Source of the DNA: Prunus persica | Lineage: Eukaryota > Streptophyta > Magnoliopsida > Rosales > Rosaceae | Direction: 5' to 3' | Length of the DNA: 64,000 nucleotides | Assembly: GCF_000346465.2 (NCBI RefSeq) | Contig: NC_034012.1 | Location: 23,655,429-23,719,428 of the forward strand | Shown: piece by piece, positions 22,713 to 33,823 of the stretch | How the letters are laid out: every line of letters begins with the position of its first letter | How positions within the stretch are numbered: position 1 is the first letter of the stretch | Translations under genes and position numbers: made by a program | Notes under the pieces: generated by a model | What the model was told of the DNA's origin: nothing | What the model saw: only the letters and a program-made list of their open reading frames with translations | The model's database searches: none

Positions 22713-23353
22713 ATATATATGTATATGTATTATACCCATGTATATATTATAATATATAGATACACCTATATACACATATATTATATACATGTATATACGT
22801 ATATATATGTATATTATAATATATAATATATATACATATATTATATATACATATGTATTTTATAATATATATAATGTATATGTATATATAAATACATATA
22901 TAATATACATATATACACGTATATACATGTATATTATTATTATTATAACATACCCATATATATTATATATTATATTATACATACATATATATAAATATAT
23001 GTATATGTATTATACCCATGTATATTATAATATACATAGATACACCTATATACACTTATATATATGTATGTACGTTTATATTATTTAAAATATATAATAT
23101 TATTATAATATACTTATATACATGTATATATATATATTATATGTATGTATATATACATATATATATATATTATAAAATACATATATACATATATATAGAT
23201 ATTTTTGAAAAAATAAAAAAAATTCTAGTCCTAGTCCAAGCATACACCAAACGCAGGATAAGTGTTATCCAACTTAGACCAAGCCAAGCCAAGCCAAACC
23301 AATCCCTAAACATAGTCCATGCCAAGGCAGTCCTGTGTACCAAACGAGCCCCC

Positions 23354-24642
23354 AAAGTATTGATTGGGCCTAAATTCAGCGACCATTGCTCTAAAAATCC
23401 TTGTTTATAATTTGGAAAATTACATGTGAACGAACAATGATATTTCTAAATTTGAGATTTAAAAAAAACAATGATATTTTAAAATCGAATACTGCGGACT
23501 ATTTACATGAAATATTGACATTCGCTAGCTGAGAGTGGAAGGGCCCCTGATCTTTATACATTTTGATACTAACATTAAAACAAATGCAGATAATTAGTCG
23601 CCGCATTATGAAAGTACCAGAAAATATTACCAGTGCAGACAGATTTACCTTCTACATATCTTACTTAATTTCCTACCAACTAAGGACATACGTGTGCCCA
23701 GGTGTTGTGTTCATTATAATTGACTATGTAATAGTGCGTGGAAAAGGGATAAAGAAAAGGAAAACCCGACTTAGCGATTTCTCGATGACTTTGACAGATT
23801 GGATTGGATTGAATTGGAATTAAAAATATATGAAAACCAATATAATCAGTTGAAGGATTTCCCACTTCCAACAAATCCAGTTGAGTTGATTTCGTAATGT
23901 TATGCATCTTATAAGCATTTGAAACAATAGACCAAACTATAAATGACCTAAGCCTTTTTATGCTTGTGCACATTTTAAAACCAAAACATTTTTGTTTTAA
24001 ACTTTGAATCTTCCTGAAAAAAATGACCATCCAATTTGATCCTAGCCAAACGACATTGGATTCAATTGCATTCCAAACTTATAACAACACGCCAACATTA
24101 GCTTCAATTGAGTTTTGCCCAAATTTAACAGTTTCAAATTGCTTGACACCCCTAAATTAACTTTCTCTATCTCTCTAAACTTTCATCTTACATGTTTCTA
24201 TTTATCTTTGAATTCATCTATCCCTTTCTCTCACTTTCTCCCAATCATAATTCTCTCTTCTGCGTCCTTTAAATTCCCACATTGTCCTGCATTAACTGTT
24301 TACTGAAGACTCATGGATTGCACACATGATGGTGGATTGTTTCACAGATTTATTTACTATTGTAAGTTCTCTAATAAGGAAATAATAACCAAGAACTAGA
24401 ACCATCACGAAGGTATTTCTTTAAAGACATCCAAATTATAGAAATCAGTTCAATGTCCTAGTACCTTAACCCAATCAAGAATGTCAACAACTGACCAATT
24501 TGAGGGCCTTTATATCCTGAAGCAATCAAAGAGAGAAACAATGCTATGCAGTAGAAAACAATATATCACAGTGATATTTGTCAATCAGACTTCCAGTCAA
24601 AAGCCTATGGGAACACTACGAAAACAGTGGCACATATCACCA
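23354..24642. other. intergenic and 3' flank of the ARGLU1-like gene
   Basis: AT-rich DNA with no recognised gene. Short ORFs on both strands (23563-24030) have no domain-like content. The right part probably includes the 3' UTR of the minus-strand gene, whose stop is at 24643. Confidence 0.5.
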
Positions 24643-26550
24643 TTATAAACCAATACCAAAAGACTTTGGCCGAGATTTGTTCTTACTTGACAACTTCATC
24701 AGTTTTGCATGTTCTTCTTCCTCTTCCTGCTTTTTTCTCCTTGCAGCCTCTTCTTTCTGTCTCTGAATCAGCTCCAACTCTCGATACCGTTCCTCTTCTT
24801 TGCTCTGCTGTTCCAAAGCTTCTCTTCTCTGAGCCTCTTCCACCCTCCTCCGATTCTCCTCCAGCATCTTATCAAGCTCTTCTCTCTCTTTCCGAGCTTG
24901 TTCCTGAGTGATGTAGGGAACCATATCAAAGGATCATATAGATCACAAAAATGATAACATAACATGTAAAATATATATATATATATATATATGAGTGCAT
25001 ATGTATTAGTAAATGCACGTGGTTTAATCATATGCACAGCACAAGAAACCATCAGCTATGACAACAAAAGGTAGAGAAACAGTGATTGAACTAGACGCAA
25101 CCTAACTGAGAGAATGCGACCGCATTGACGACAACGCCGATGATATTTAATCCAGTTTACTCATTAAACAGTCACTATTCTAGGGCAAAAATTACCAAAG
25201 CTAAGATGGAATGCCACTTGTACTTGTAGCATGGGGCTCATCATAGGCAGGTGATTATTGACCTGAACAGCCATCTTGATTAATAAATTCATATTTGTCA
25301 ACCATCTTTGGTAACATGTGCAATTTGGTCTTCATAATCTTCTTTTTTCATGTTCTAGTGAAGCACATTTGTTCCTTCATTAAAAACAAAGACCAGTTTT
25401 AAATTGGTTTTTGTTTTAATTTTGTTTCACATTTCTCCACCCCTCTCAACTCCTTCACCCATCTACTCTTTCACATCTTCCTTTGCTCCATTTCCTCAAT
25501 TGAAAAAAAAAAAAAAAACAGAACAAAACAAAAGGACTACTAATGCGACTAACTCAAAAAAAAAAATTCAATCAGTGATCAAACCTCAAACAAATATTGC
25601 AATAAACACATTCACTTGACTTCATTTCGTGTTCGTATATCAACCCAGATGAAAGGGATAAGATAATGGTCAGAAGCCAAGTTGCTTACTTCTTTCTGTC
25701 TTGCTTCAACAAGAGCAGCTTCCTTTTCTTTTTCAAGTTGAGCTTTAACATCATCAAACAATTTCTTCTGACCTTCTTTTATACGCCTCTCGATTTCTAA
25801 CTTAACTTCATTAGAAGACAACCTCTCCTCCACATTCTTCCGAATCGCTTCCTCAAGTCTCATTGCAGTCTCTTCTTCTAACTGTTTGAGTTCTGCCTCC
25901 TGTTGACGCCTGACAGATAATGGCACATTCAAAAGACTTAATATACAGACCATAGAAGAAAAATGTGAGCAGCAAACAAAATTCTCATCAAATCATTGTA
26001 ACATGATCATACTCATATATTATACACTACCACAGAAAGCATGCCTGACCAGTCACTAAGACACTAACAATTGTTTATGGATTAGAAAATGCTGGGCAGT
26101 AAATAAAGTTACCTGATTTTTTCTTCCTCCTCTTTCTTGAGTTTATCAGCACCATTTTTGCGTTCAGTTGAGGTTAGACGGGGCCCTGGAGACTTGGGTA
26201 AAGGAGGAGGAGACAAAGAGCTACTTCTACTCCTACTCCTGCTTCTGTGTCGTCTATGTCGTCTGGGTGTCGGCGAACGACTCTTGCGCCGCCTGTAACT
26301 TGGCGAACGACTTCTCCGGCGACGTGGGGAGCCACTAGAACGATTTCTTCTATGTTTCCCAACAACATTTGCGATTACGAACAACCAAATTTAATTTAAT
26401 CCAATTCAACCCAATTTATTCCCTCTCCGGCGACGTGAGATACTTAAAAATGGGAAATTTGAGAACTGACCTGGAGTAGGGTGAACGGCTTCGATCTCTG
26501 CGGCTTCTCCCTCTGCTGTAGGATGGCGACCTTGATATGCTCCGTCCCAT
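24643..26550 (-). CDS. ARGLU1: ARGLU1-like arginine/glutamate-rich splicing protein
   Basis: There are four exons on the minus strand, 26471-26550, 26113-26349, 25690-25909 and 24643-24903, giving 265 aa. All junctions have GT...AG and the phases agree: CCAG|GTCAGT to CATAG; ATCAG|GTAACT to TGTCAG; AAAGAA|GTAAGC to ACTCAG. The N-terminal third (starting MGRSISRSPSYS) is an Arg/Ser domain with many RSRS and RSPT-PRR units. The rest is a highly charged Glu/Arg/Lys helix including EEETAMRLEEAIRKNVEE, LFDDVKAQLEKEKEAAL, EQARKEREELDKMLEENR and the family tail NKSRPKSFG. Animal ARGLU1 is similar in length and modulates splicing and Mediator-dependent transcription in the nucleus; the plant role is inferred from this. 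It is complete, with no sign of decay. Confidence 0.93.
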
Positions 26551-27144
26551 TTCTCCCTTTATTTCTTTGTTTTTCTCTTTTTCTTTTTATTGTCATGGCT
26601 CTTCTTAGTGAAAAAGCCCCAACTCTCAAACAAACCCAAAAAATTTTCAAAAAGACCAAAAAAACCCCTTCTCTTTAGCACCAAATATATCGAAGTCCTA
26701 GGGCTCTTTCCTATGCTCAATCTAGGTAAATACTATCCATAAACCACTTTGTGGGTGTATACTGGTGAAAATCTAATTTTACGTTCTTCCAGAGAAGGGG
26801 GATTGAGAAAAAATCTCAATACTCTGATTTAGCTTTCAGTCAATGAAACTTCATTTGTTCATATACTTTCTCTTATTACACTCTCTTACTCCAACCGTGT
26901 TAATACCTCCTACCACCATTAATATTTAGTCATAACAATTTCAGCAACATAAGCAATTAAGTAAGTCTTTTTCTCTTTTATTTTTAGTTTTCTTAGTAGA
27001 CTTCTTGTCCAAAACAAGGAAACACTTTTTATAATTATGTTATTATCTTGCTAAACTAACGATCAATACTTTGTTTGAGCACTTAGTCATGTTTGATCAT
27101 TGCCATAACAATAACTGGATGTCTGTCAAGAAACCTCTGAGTTC
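26551..27144. other. 5' UTR/upstream region of the ARGLU1-like gene
   Basis: The minus-strand leader probably runs from about 26551 to 26700 and is purine-rich on that strand (AAAGAGAAAAACAAAGAAAT). Beyond it no gene was recognised. No TATA box or motif is convincing enough to mark. Confidence 0.4.
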
Positions 27145-27442
27145 TGCTCCATAGCCCTTTCACTTGGCGTCTTTGCAGTTTCATGTTCTAGTTCCATGTT
27201 CTAAGCATGATGTCTGGTTGTTATTTTGGCCTTTAGAAACCTTAATCGAGACCTGCACAAAATATGGTATCCGAGCTTTAGTTTAGCACCTTATGCTCCA
27301 TAGCCCTTTCACTTGGCGTCTTTGCAGTTTCATGTTCTAGTTCCATGTTCTAAGCATGATGTCTGGTTGTTATTTTGGCCTTTAGAAACCTTAATCGAGA
27401 CCTGCACAAAATATGGTATCCGAGCTTTAGTTTAGCACCTTA
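27145..27442 (+). repeat. 2 x 149-bp tandem duplication
   Basis: Copy 1 (27145-27293) and copy 2 (27294-27442) both start TGCTCCATAGCCCTTTCAC and end GTTTAGCACCTTA. They look identical over their length, so the duplication is young or homogenised. It abuts the LTR that begins at 27443. Confidence 0.92.
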
Positions 27443-29138
27443 TGTAACACCTCGACCCAATTTATCATTTTATTCAATTTATTTTCATTTGTGAATTTAT
27501 AATTTTGCCCTTTGGGGTAGAGGCACATTGGTCACTTTTTGTTTGGGATGGATTTTGTGAAATTGAGTGGCACCATTGCTTAGAGCTCGACAATACGAGT
27601 TCGTAGACAAGCAGCATGCTCAATTCCAAGCTTTAAAGAACGTGTAAATGTCTAGAAACGAAAAGGGCAAAAATGAAATTTTAAAATTTGTTACTATAGC
27701 AAACAGACTGCTTCAGTCCTGGGCCTCTTCAATTTATCTTCTTCTCCCCACAACTCTCTCTCTTAGGTTCTCTCTCTACCACGTGACACCTGATTTTCAT
27801 GTGGCGATTTCTTCATTGTCTGGTGACCAAATTCCACGAAATTGGTTCCAAAATTTTCGTCTCTCTCTCCTCTACACAACCCAGTACTTTTCTCAGATAA
27901 AAAATTAAGCGTTTAGTCTCCGAAGGTATTTTAGTTTCTCCGGCGATTTTGGCGATGGTTTTCGTCGAGTAAGGTATGAAACTACATCCCCTCACCATGC
28001 TCTACTTGTTTATGTACTTAGTTTGGATTGATTTTGAGGTTTTACAGATTGATTCTTAAACCCATTTTGGCCGACAATTTTAGCTTTGTCTGGCTAGTTC
28101 AGGTCAGTTTTTGGCCGTGGTCTAAGAACAAAAAGTGTTCCCCTAGTTATGCTTGATCTGTTGGTATATTAGTATTGTGGGGTGTACCTTTAGGATCGTG
28201 TAGGAACTTGTTGATGTCAGAGTCCCAGATACTTCGATTCAATGATTCCAGGGTTAGGCGAACCAATCGTCATCTGATTGGCTTATATCCGACCGCTCAA
28301 TCGAGATTAAACTTTCAGAACTTGTTTAGTAGACTTTGTTGGACCTATAGGAACTTTTGGATCAGAGGTCGTGGGCCCCGCGAGTCCAATTGACTAGATG
28401 GTGGGCCTCATTGGCCCAATCGAGACCCTTTTGGTTAGGAGGTGTTTGTGGTCTGTTTGTTTGAGTTTAAGTTGGTATTTTGCTATGAGAGTTTTATTAA
28501 CTGTTTTTGAATTATTGTTTTATCGCTTTTAATTTTCATGCATGATATGTTGATGTTTATTTTAATATATGTGTTAAATCATTTGAAATTGGAAATATTG
28601 TTGCCTTCGGAAATATTAATGTCTTCGGACGTCCTGGTTGCCTTTGGAAAAAAAAATTGATGTCTTAGGAAATCCTGGTTACCTTCGGAAATATTGTTGC
28701 CTTAGGTAATATTGATGTATGCGGACACACAATTGCCTTTGGAATGTCTTCGGACATATGGTGCCTTCAGATTGTCTTCGAACACCTTAGTTGCCTTCGA
28801 ATTTGTCTACGCGCGTATGACATTGCCCCATGAGTATCGGGGACTCCCGAACCGTGTGGTGCCAGGATTTGCTTTCTCAGGTTGAGTATATCTCCCTAAG
28901 TTCTGCGAGGATTTGCGTTCTCAAGTTGAGTATATCTCCTTGAGTTCTACGAGGAATGCGTCTCAGGCTGACTATGTGTCCCCTGAGTTCTGTGAGGACT
29001 GTGTCTCTGGCCGACCTCGTGTCTCTCGAGTTCTGCGAGATGTGTCGTACTTGGAATTGACAGTATGCTATTGGAATTGATGGATTGTGTTTGAGGTACA
29101 TTTGTAGAGAATAGTGTAGTACCAACGTGTGGCACAGT
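27443..29138 (+). mobile_element. Ty3/gypsy LTR-like sequence A (interrupted)
   Basis: It begins TGTAACACCTCGACCC, a start typical of chromovirus (Del/Tekay-type) LTRs, and shares order and wording with copy B at 33824. Shared blocks include ATTTATAATTTTGCCC, GGGGTAG, the TTGGCCRTGGTC-AAG block, and ACTTTGTTGGACCT. It contains two internal tandem-like arrays: CTTCGGA-rich units (28590-28810) and imperfect units of about 53 bp around TTGAGTATATCTCC and GAGTTCTGCGAGGA (28860-29045). It continues to the right of two younger insertions (30722-31201 and 32442 onward), including a GTAATGGTACGTAGGCAACC block usual near gypsy LTR ends. The right terminus was not resolved. Confidence 0.6.
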
Positions 29139-30716
29139 TGTTGAGGCCCAAAAAATCCACGGTTGGGCCCAAATAAATTGTCGGCCCAACACGACACCTT
29201 ATTAAGAAAAGACCTAATTTGGAGCACACGAAAGTCCGCCATGCACAACTCACAGTCCACGTGCCATGCCAAATAAATACTCTGTCATGCTAGGAATTGA
29301 GATAAAGATTATAAAATACACTAGCTTTACAAGCCCATGCTAATTAAGCATCGTGTCCCTCTTCAAGGACCATAAAATTAAAGTACGCCAAGCGACATGC
29401 CATGCCAAGCAAGAAATCATTATTTCTCACTTAACCACGCTACAAGCTTAAGTGGGCCCAAGCCACTCAAATGCTCGAGCCTTACTTGAGTGGGTTTGTG
29501 GTATAGACGGTAATGAATTGTCATGAGGCCCATTGATAGGCCAAGAAATGAAAGTCCCGGGTTGCTTGGGAGCCTCGGAACTCAAGCCCATTTCTTAGGC
29601 CCAAACATGTGGGTGAGCATAAAAGAGAAAATAGCCCAACACTTGATAAGGTTAACCCATTTATTTGATAAATCAACATTTTGTCTTAGAAAGCCCATAC
29701 AATTAGAAAAAAAAAAAAAAAAAAAAAAGCAGCAAAAGCCCCAGCACTTGGCTAGAGAACAAAGCCACATAGGGAGCCTGGAGGTTCATGTGTGCAGAGC
29801 TATTGGGAGGCTCCAGCACATGGGAGGGAACAAGTTTCAAGCAAAAACATTCAAAGGACTAGGGGATATTGGCGCGCAGACTGCTAGGAAGGAAGTCACC
29901 CTTCGAACCAGCGTGCATACCCATTTCTTTCCCTCATCATACTTGGCCATGGAAGAAGGAGGAAAAGAAAGGAAGGGGATGGCTGGGAATGGAAGTTCTC
30001 CACTGAGGCAGCTGGGGAAAGAGCATTGAGCTCCCAAAAATCCCTATTTTTGTGCAATTGGGCAGATGGAATTTCACCAAGATAGGATAAGTCAAGGAAG
30101 GAGAGGAGAAAGGAAGGGAAAGATTTGGCCAAATTGGATAGAAACCATTAGGGTTTCTTGGGAAGGAGGAGCTTCCAGCGGCTATAAAAGAAGCACCTCC
30201 TACCCAACAACCATCAACCACATCCAGAGAGCAAGCTTCCTCTCTCACCTGTAAAACCCAGCAAATTCATGCTCTATTCACCCTTCTCCCCCATTTTTCC
30301 TCTTCTAGCAGACTGTTCTAACATTTGACAGAGCCTCTGTCAAGCTACCGGAAAAACACTTAAGCCACCCATTCTCCTCTCTTTCCCTCATTCTCATCCA
30401 AACCTTCCTGCAAACGCTCCTCTCTTACCTTAACACCCCCTTTTCCCCCCCAGGAACGCATAATTTTCTTCAATGCTAAACTCATGACAATTTTGCTTCC
30501 ATGCCACAAGCCTCTCATGCCAAGCTAAAAGTCTATCTGTAAGCTGTTGTTATTTTTGTTGGTGAAGGTAACCAAGGTGTTTCCTAAGGCTTCACTGTTC
30601 TTTCGAAGCATTTTTGAGACTTGATCTTTGAACTCAGACACATGAGATAATTCCATCAATTTGCTCCTTACGGCAGCCCAGCCCATTTGTAGCTGCCGGA
30701 AGAAAAAGCCCCTACA
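29139..30716 (+). mobile_element. solo LTR, copy 1 (1578 bp)
   Basis: It begins TGTTGAGGCCCAAA and ends AAAAAGCCCCTACA, flanked by ACAGT and ATAGT (four of five bases alike), a worn 5-bp target duplication. It carries a CTATAAAAGAAG box at 30181 that would be the LTR promoter TATA, and an (A)n run at 29708-29728. It matches copy 2 (31202-32436) throughout: CCTAAGGCT near the right end, then GAAGCATT, TTTGCTC and GCCCCTACA. No internal element or second LTR is present. Confidence 0.8.
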
Positions 30717-30721
30717 ATAGT

Positions 30722-31201
30722 TAACAAGATATTCTTCACCACCCTTCTCATATTATTTGCACAGGGTTGGCCAGGATCCCTAGCCACCTATCCGACTTGT
30801 CTACACAAGTGGTTAGCTAGTTTTCTCTTCCCTTGTTGCCTACGAATTTGATGGTATTCCCATATACCCCTTGGTGGGTGATTACAGGGTATATGCATTA
30901 TATGGATGGTTGTAAGTATAGCTTTCTGGTAAAATGTTTGGTTATGTAAGTGTTTGGATGTACAATGATAAACTAATTGAATAGTTAGGTACATAATTTC
31001 CTGGCATGGTGTTCAATTATATAGCTTGTTAAAATCAAAGTAAAGAATGATTTTAGATTTTATTGTTGGTTTATTGAACAATATTATATTATATGAATTG
31101 TGATTTTAGTATAAAGAACTATGTGTGGCTTGATCCCTCAGTAATGGTACGTAGGCAACCTAGTCTAACCTAGGTGTAGCTGCAAGTTTATGATTTGTTT
31201 G
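30722..31201 (+). other. LTR A sequence between the two solo LTRs
   Basis: This is AT-rich, with words such as GGGTATATGCATTATATGGA and a GTAATGGTACGTAGGCAACC block typical of gypsy LTR 3' parts. It is read as the continuation of LTR A after the first insertion. No ORF of note. Confidence 0.45.
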
Positions 31202-32436
31202 TGTTGAGGCCCAAAATATTCAAGGCTAGGCCCAAATATATTTCCGACCCAGTACAACACTTAACTAGGGAAGAAGCCCTACTTGGGTACGCAAGAGTTC
31301 GTCATGTACGCTTGCACGAGTTGTGGCCTACGTGCCACGCCAAGCGAATACATAACCCGCCACGCAGAAAGGTTGTGAAAAGCCCGTAAAACATATTGGC
31401 TCTATAAACACGTGCTTATTATCCCGTCAAGCACCATTTGGCCAGGCCATAGCCCTTTACAATACAGCAAAGCTCGAGCACAAGCACGCCAAATAAACAC
31501 GCAACACCAAGTCAAAAATCTTTATTTTGACATCAAGCCACACTACAAGCTTAAGTAGGCCCAATCCACGCAAATGCCTAGGGCTTACTGAGCAGAGTGT
31601 GGTATGGATGGTTACGGGTATTCACGAGGCCCATTGATAGTCCAAGAAATGGAAGTTTTGGGCTGCTTAGGAGCACCAAAATTCGAGCCCATTTCTTGAG
31701 CCTAAACATATGGATAAGCATGAGAGAGAAAAAGTGGTCCATCACCTAAGGAAAAGTGGCCCATCACCTTAGGAAGTGGCCAAGCAACTTGAAAATATCC
31801 CAAGAAACCTCCAACACATGACTAGAGCCACATCCAAGATAAACCATCGTTAAAACAAGCTAGGGTTTCTTGGAAAGGAGGAGCTTCCAGCGCTTGTAAA
31901 AGAGGGCATCTCCTACCTAGCAAATAAACACATCCAGAGTGAGCAAGCATCCTCACTCACTGCTAGAACCTTCAATTTCAAGCCTTGTTCTCCCATCGTC
32001 CTTTTTCCTCTTCGAGCAAACCATCCAAGAGTGTGACGAAACTTTCTTTAAGTTGCTGGGAATTTACTCAAGCCACCCATCCTTAACATCCTCATCTGTC
32101 CCTCTCTTCCTTCAACAAATCTTCCAAAATTTCCCTCTCCCTTTGCTTTGAACCTCTGTTTCTCATGAGAAATCCAAGCTTTCTCTCTCTAATGCTAAAC
32201 TCATAAATGCTCAGCTCTCATACCACAAGGTTCTCAGGTTAAGCCATAATATTAATCTATAAGCAGTTGTCGGTTTTGTTGATGGAAGAAACCAAAGTGC
32301 TTCCTAAGGCTCCACGAACCTTTTGAAGCATTCTTGGGGCCTAATTATTCAACTCAAGTAAGGGGCAACTCCATCCATTTGCTCTTTACAGTTGCCTGTG
32401 GCCATCTGTAGCTGCTGGAATAAAAAAGCCCCTACA
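31202..32436 (+). mobile_element. solo LTR, copy 2 (1235 bp), perfect target duplication
   Basis: It begins TGTTGAGGCCCAAAAT and ends AAAAAAGCCCCTACA, flanked on both sides by GTTTG (31197-31201 and 32437-32441). This is a perfect 5-bp duplication proving a discrete insertion. The shared words with copy 1 include GCCCATTGATAG, GGTTTCTTGG, AAGGAGGAGCTTCCAGCG and the terminal block. It lacks the poly-A stretch and some internal blocks of copy 1. Confidence 0.88.
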
Positions 32437-32441
32437 GTTTG

Positions 32442-33823
32442 TTATGTTCAATTTTGTCAAGTTAAATTTGCCCGAGGCCGGGGGGGAAGGGGGTGGTGGC
32501 GCCTCAAACCCATTGAAACTATATAGGTTGATTTTGGGTTTTGAGCCTTTTTCACGGGAGATTGTCGATTTTCCGGGAGAAGTCAAACCCTAAAGCCGTT
32601 TTTGGGATTAGGGCCAAAAAGGTATTTTGGTTATTCGTGCCTGAAACCTGCCAGGTGTTGGATACACACGGGGTTCGACACAGATTCCAAAGTGGAATTT
32701 GAGTCAGGTCCTGTCACCTATAACAGTAAAGTACCTTGACGACAGAAGTCAATGAACACAACTGATAAAAACTCAATGTGTTTTACACGACCGTCCCCGG
32801 ATTCCCCCTCAAAATCCGTGACGAACCCTGCTTCCCGTTCGACATCTACCCAATGCCGTACCCACTTTACTAAAAACCTTGTAGCCCTACTTTAAATGGA
32901 TAAACAATTCCCGAATTACAATACCTGCAAACAAGTACAGAAATAACCCCAACTTCCAGCATGGATAAGATAAAGGCACACACAACAATTAAGACTAATT
33001 AAATGGGCTTCACGCCCTCTACCCAAACTCAGATAGAGCAAGTAGAGCAACTAAAGAATTTAGTTTACAACCCGAGGAAAAGAGAGTAGAGAAAAGTAAA
33101 GGAAAAGTTCCTACAAAGCGGACAACTGCGATGTCTAGACTTGGTGGTCTCGACCTCGGATATCTAGGACCTAGGGGACGCACAACATAAAATGTGATTA
33201 GACGAAAACAAAGTGTTTAACATAATTTATATGCAACATAAATAACCACTCCATTTTAGAAAATAATGCCAAGCTACAAAATCCTTATATGCGTACGTAT
33301 ATATGAACTGATACTTGAAAATAATCCAATTCAGTATACTAATAACAAAATATACAATAAAGAAATCTATTTAATTAATATTTCTCAATTTCTTGGAAAA
33401 TACGAACTTAATAATTTAGTCTTTGTTGTAATACCGTATAATCGAAACTTTCAAAATAAACCCGTTAATGTAAAATATAAATATCAAAACACAAAATATC
33501 CTTTTTCTCCCGCAACCATTCCCTTACTTAGGCGTATGCTTGCAAACATAAAATGTCAAGTAATTTGCAAATACCCAATCTCAAATCCAAACCTCATTTC
33601 AAAAATTCATACCTATGCAAAGCAGTCTCAATGCACATGCTTAGAAAACTCAACCTGGAAACAAATCCACAAATATACCCACACAAATACCCATATACAT
33701 ATTTATATAATAAAATTGACTTTAAAACCAAGATATCCCATCCCGAAAACAAGACCTTTTTTCCTTCCCGGACCACTCTCTTCCAAAATGCATGCTCGTA
33801 GGCACAACAAGCGTGGAAGGATC
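32442..33823 (+). other. LTR-derived, no gene recognised
   Basis: After the solo LTR the older sequence resumes. At 32640-32722 it ends in GGATTCC-type words (CAGATTCCAAAGTGGAATTT, then CAGGTCCTGTCA). These match the right end of the small element at 36865-37058, so an LTR of that family ends at about 32722. The remaining 1.1 kb is AT-rich with no protein-like ORF; the frame at 33266-33868 has no recognisable domain. Confidence 0.45.

Larger units (their letters stand above)
21780..23210. repeat. TA/TATACA microsatellite blocks
   Basis: Three blocks (about 21780-22046, 22328-22530 and 22708-23210) consist of interrupted TATATA, ACATATAT and ATTATT units. Some phrases recur, e.g. ACATATAGATATATACAC at 21941 and 22422, and ATACTCATATACACATACAT at 21978 and 22456. 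The recurrence shows that part of block 1 was duplicated into block 2. Open frames here are Tyr/Ile repeats and not genes. Confidence 0.9.
21598..23353. mobile_element. non-autonomous inverted-repeat element expanded by TA microsatellite
   Basis: The left end is GGGGTCGTTTGGTACACAGG (21598). The right end is the near-exact inverse, CCTGTGTACCAAACGAGCCC (to 23353). Subterminal blocks also pair, such as GGCTTGGCTTGG against CCAAGCCAAGCC. Between them lie about 1.4 kb of TA-rich microsatellite and two smaller intruders (22047-22335 and 22536-22712). No transposase is present. I could not find a clean 8-, 9- or 3-bp target duplication: the left flank is GACAACCA and the right flank AAAGTATT. A truncated relative lies at 7780-7952. 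Confidence 0.8.

Noticed and set aside
21789..23410. Several ORFs of 70-130 codons in the TA repeats
   Set aside because: Products are Tyr/Ile/Thr repeats from TATA/ACATAT microsatellite; no codon constraint.
24578..24954. Plus-strand ORFs rich in Ser/Leu/Phe
   Set aside because: Exact antisense shadows of the Glu/Arg-rich last exon of the ARGLU1-like gene.
28610..28810. CRISPR-like spacing of CTTCGGA repeats
   Set aside because: Plant nuclear DNA, units imperfect and overlapping, spacing irregular; this is internal LTR repetition.
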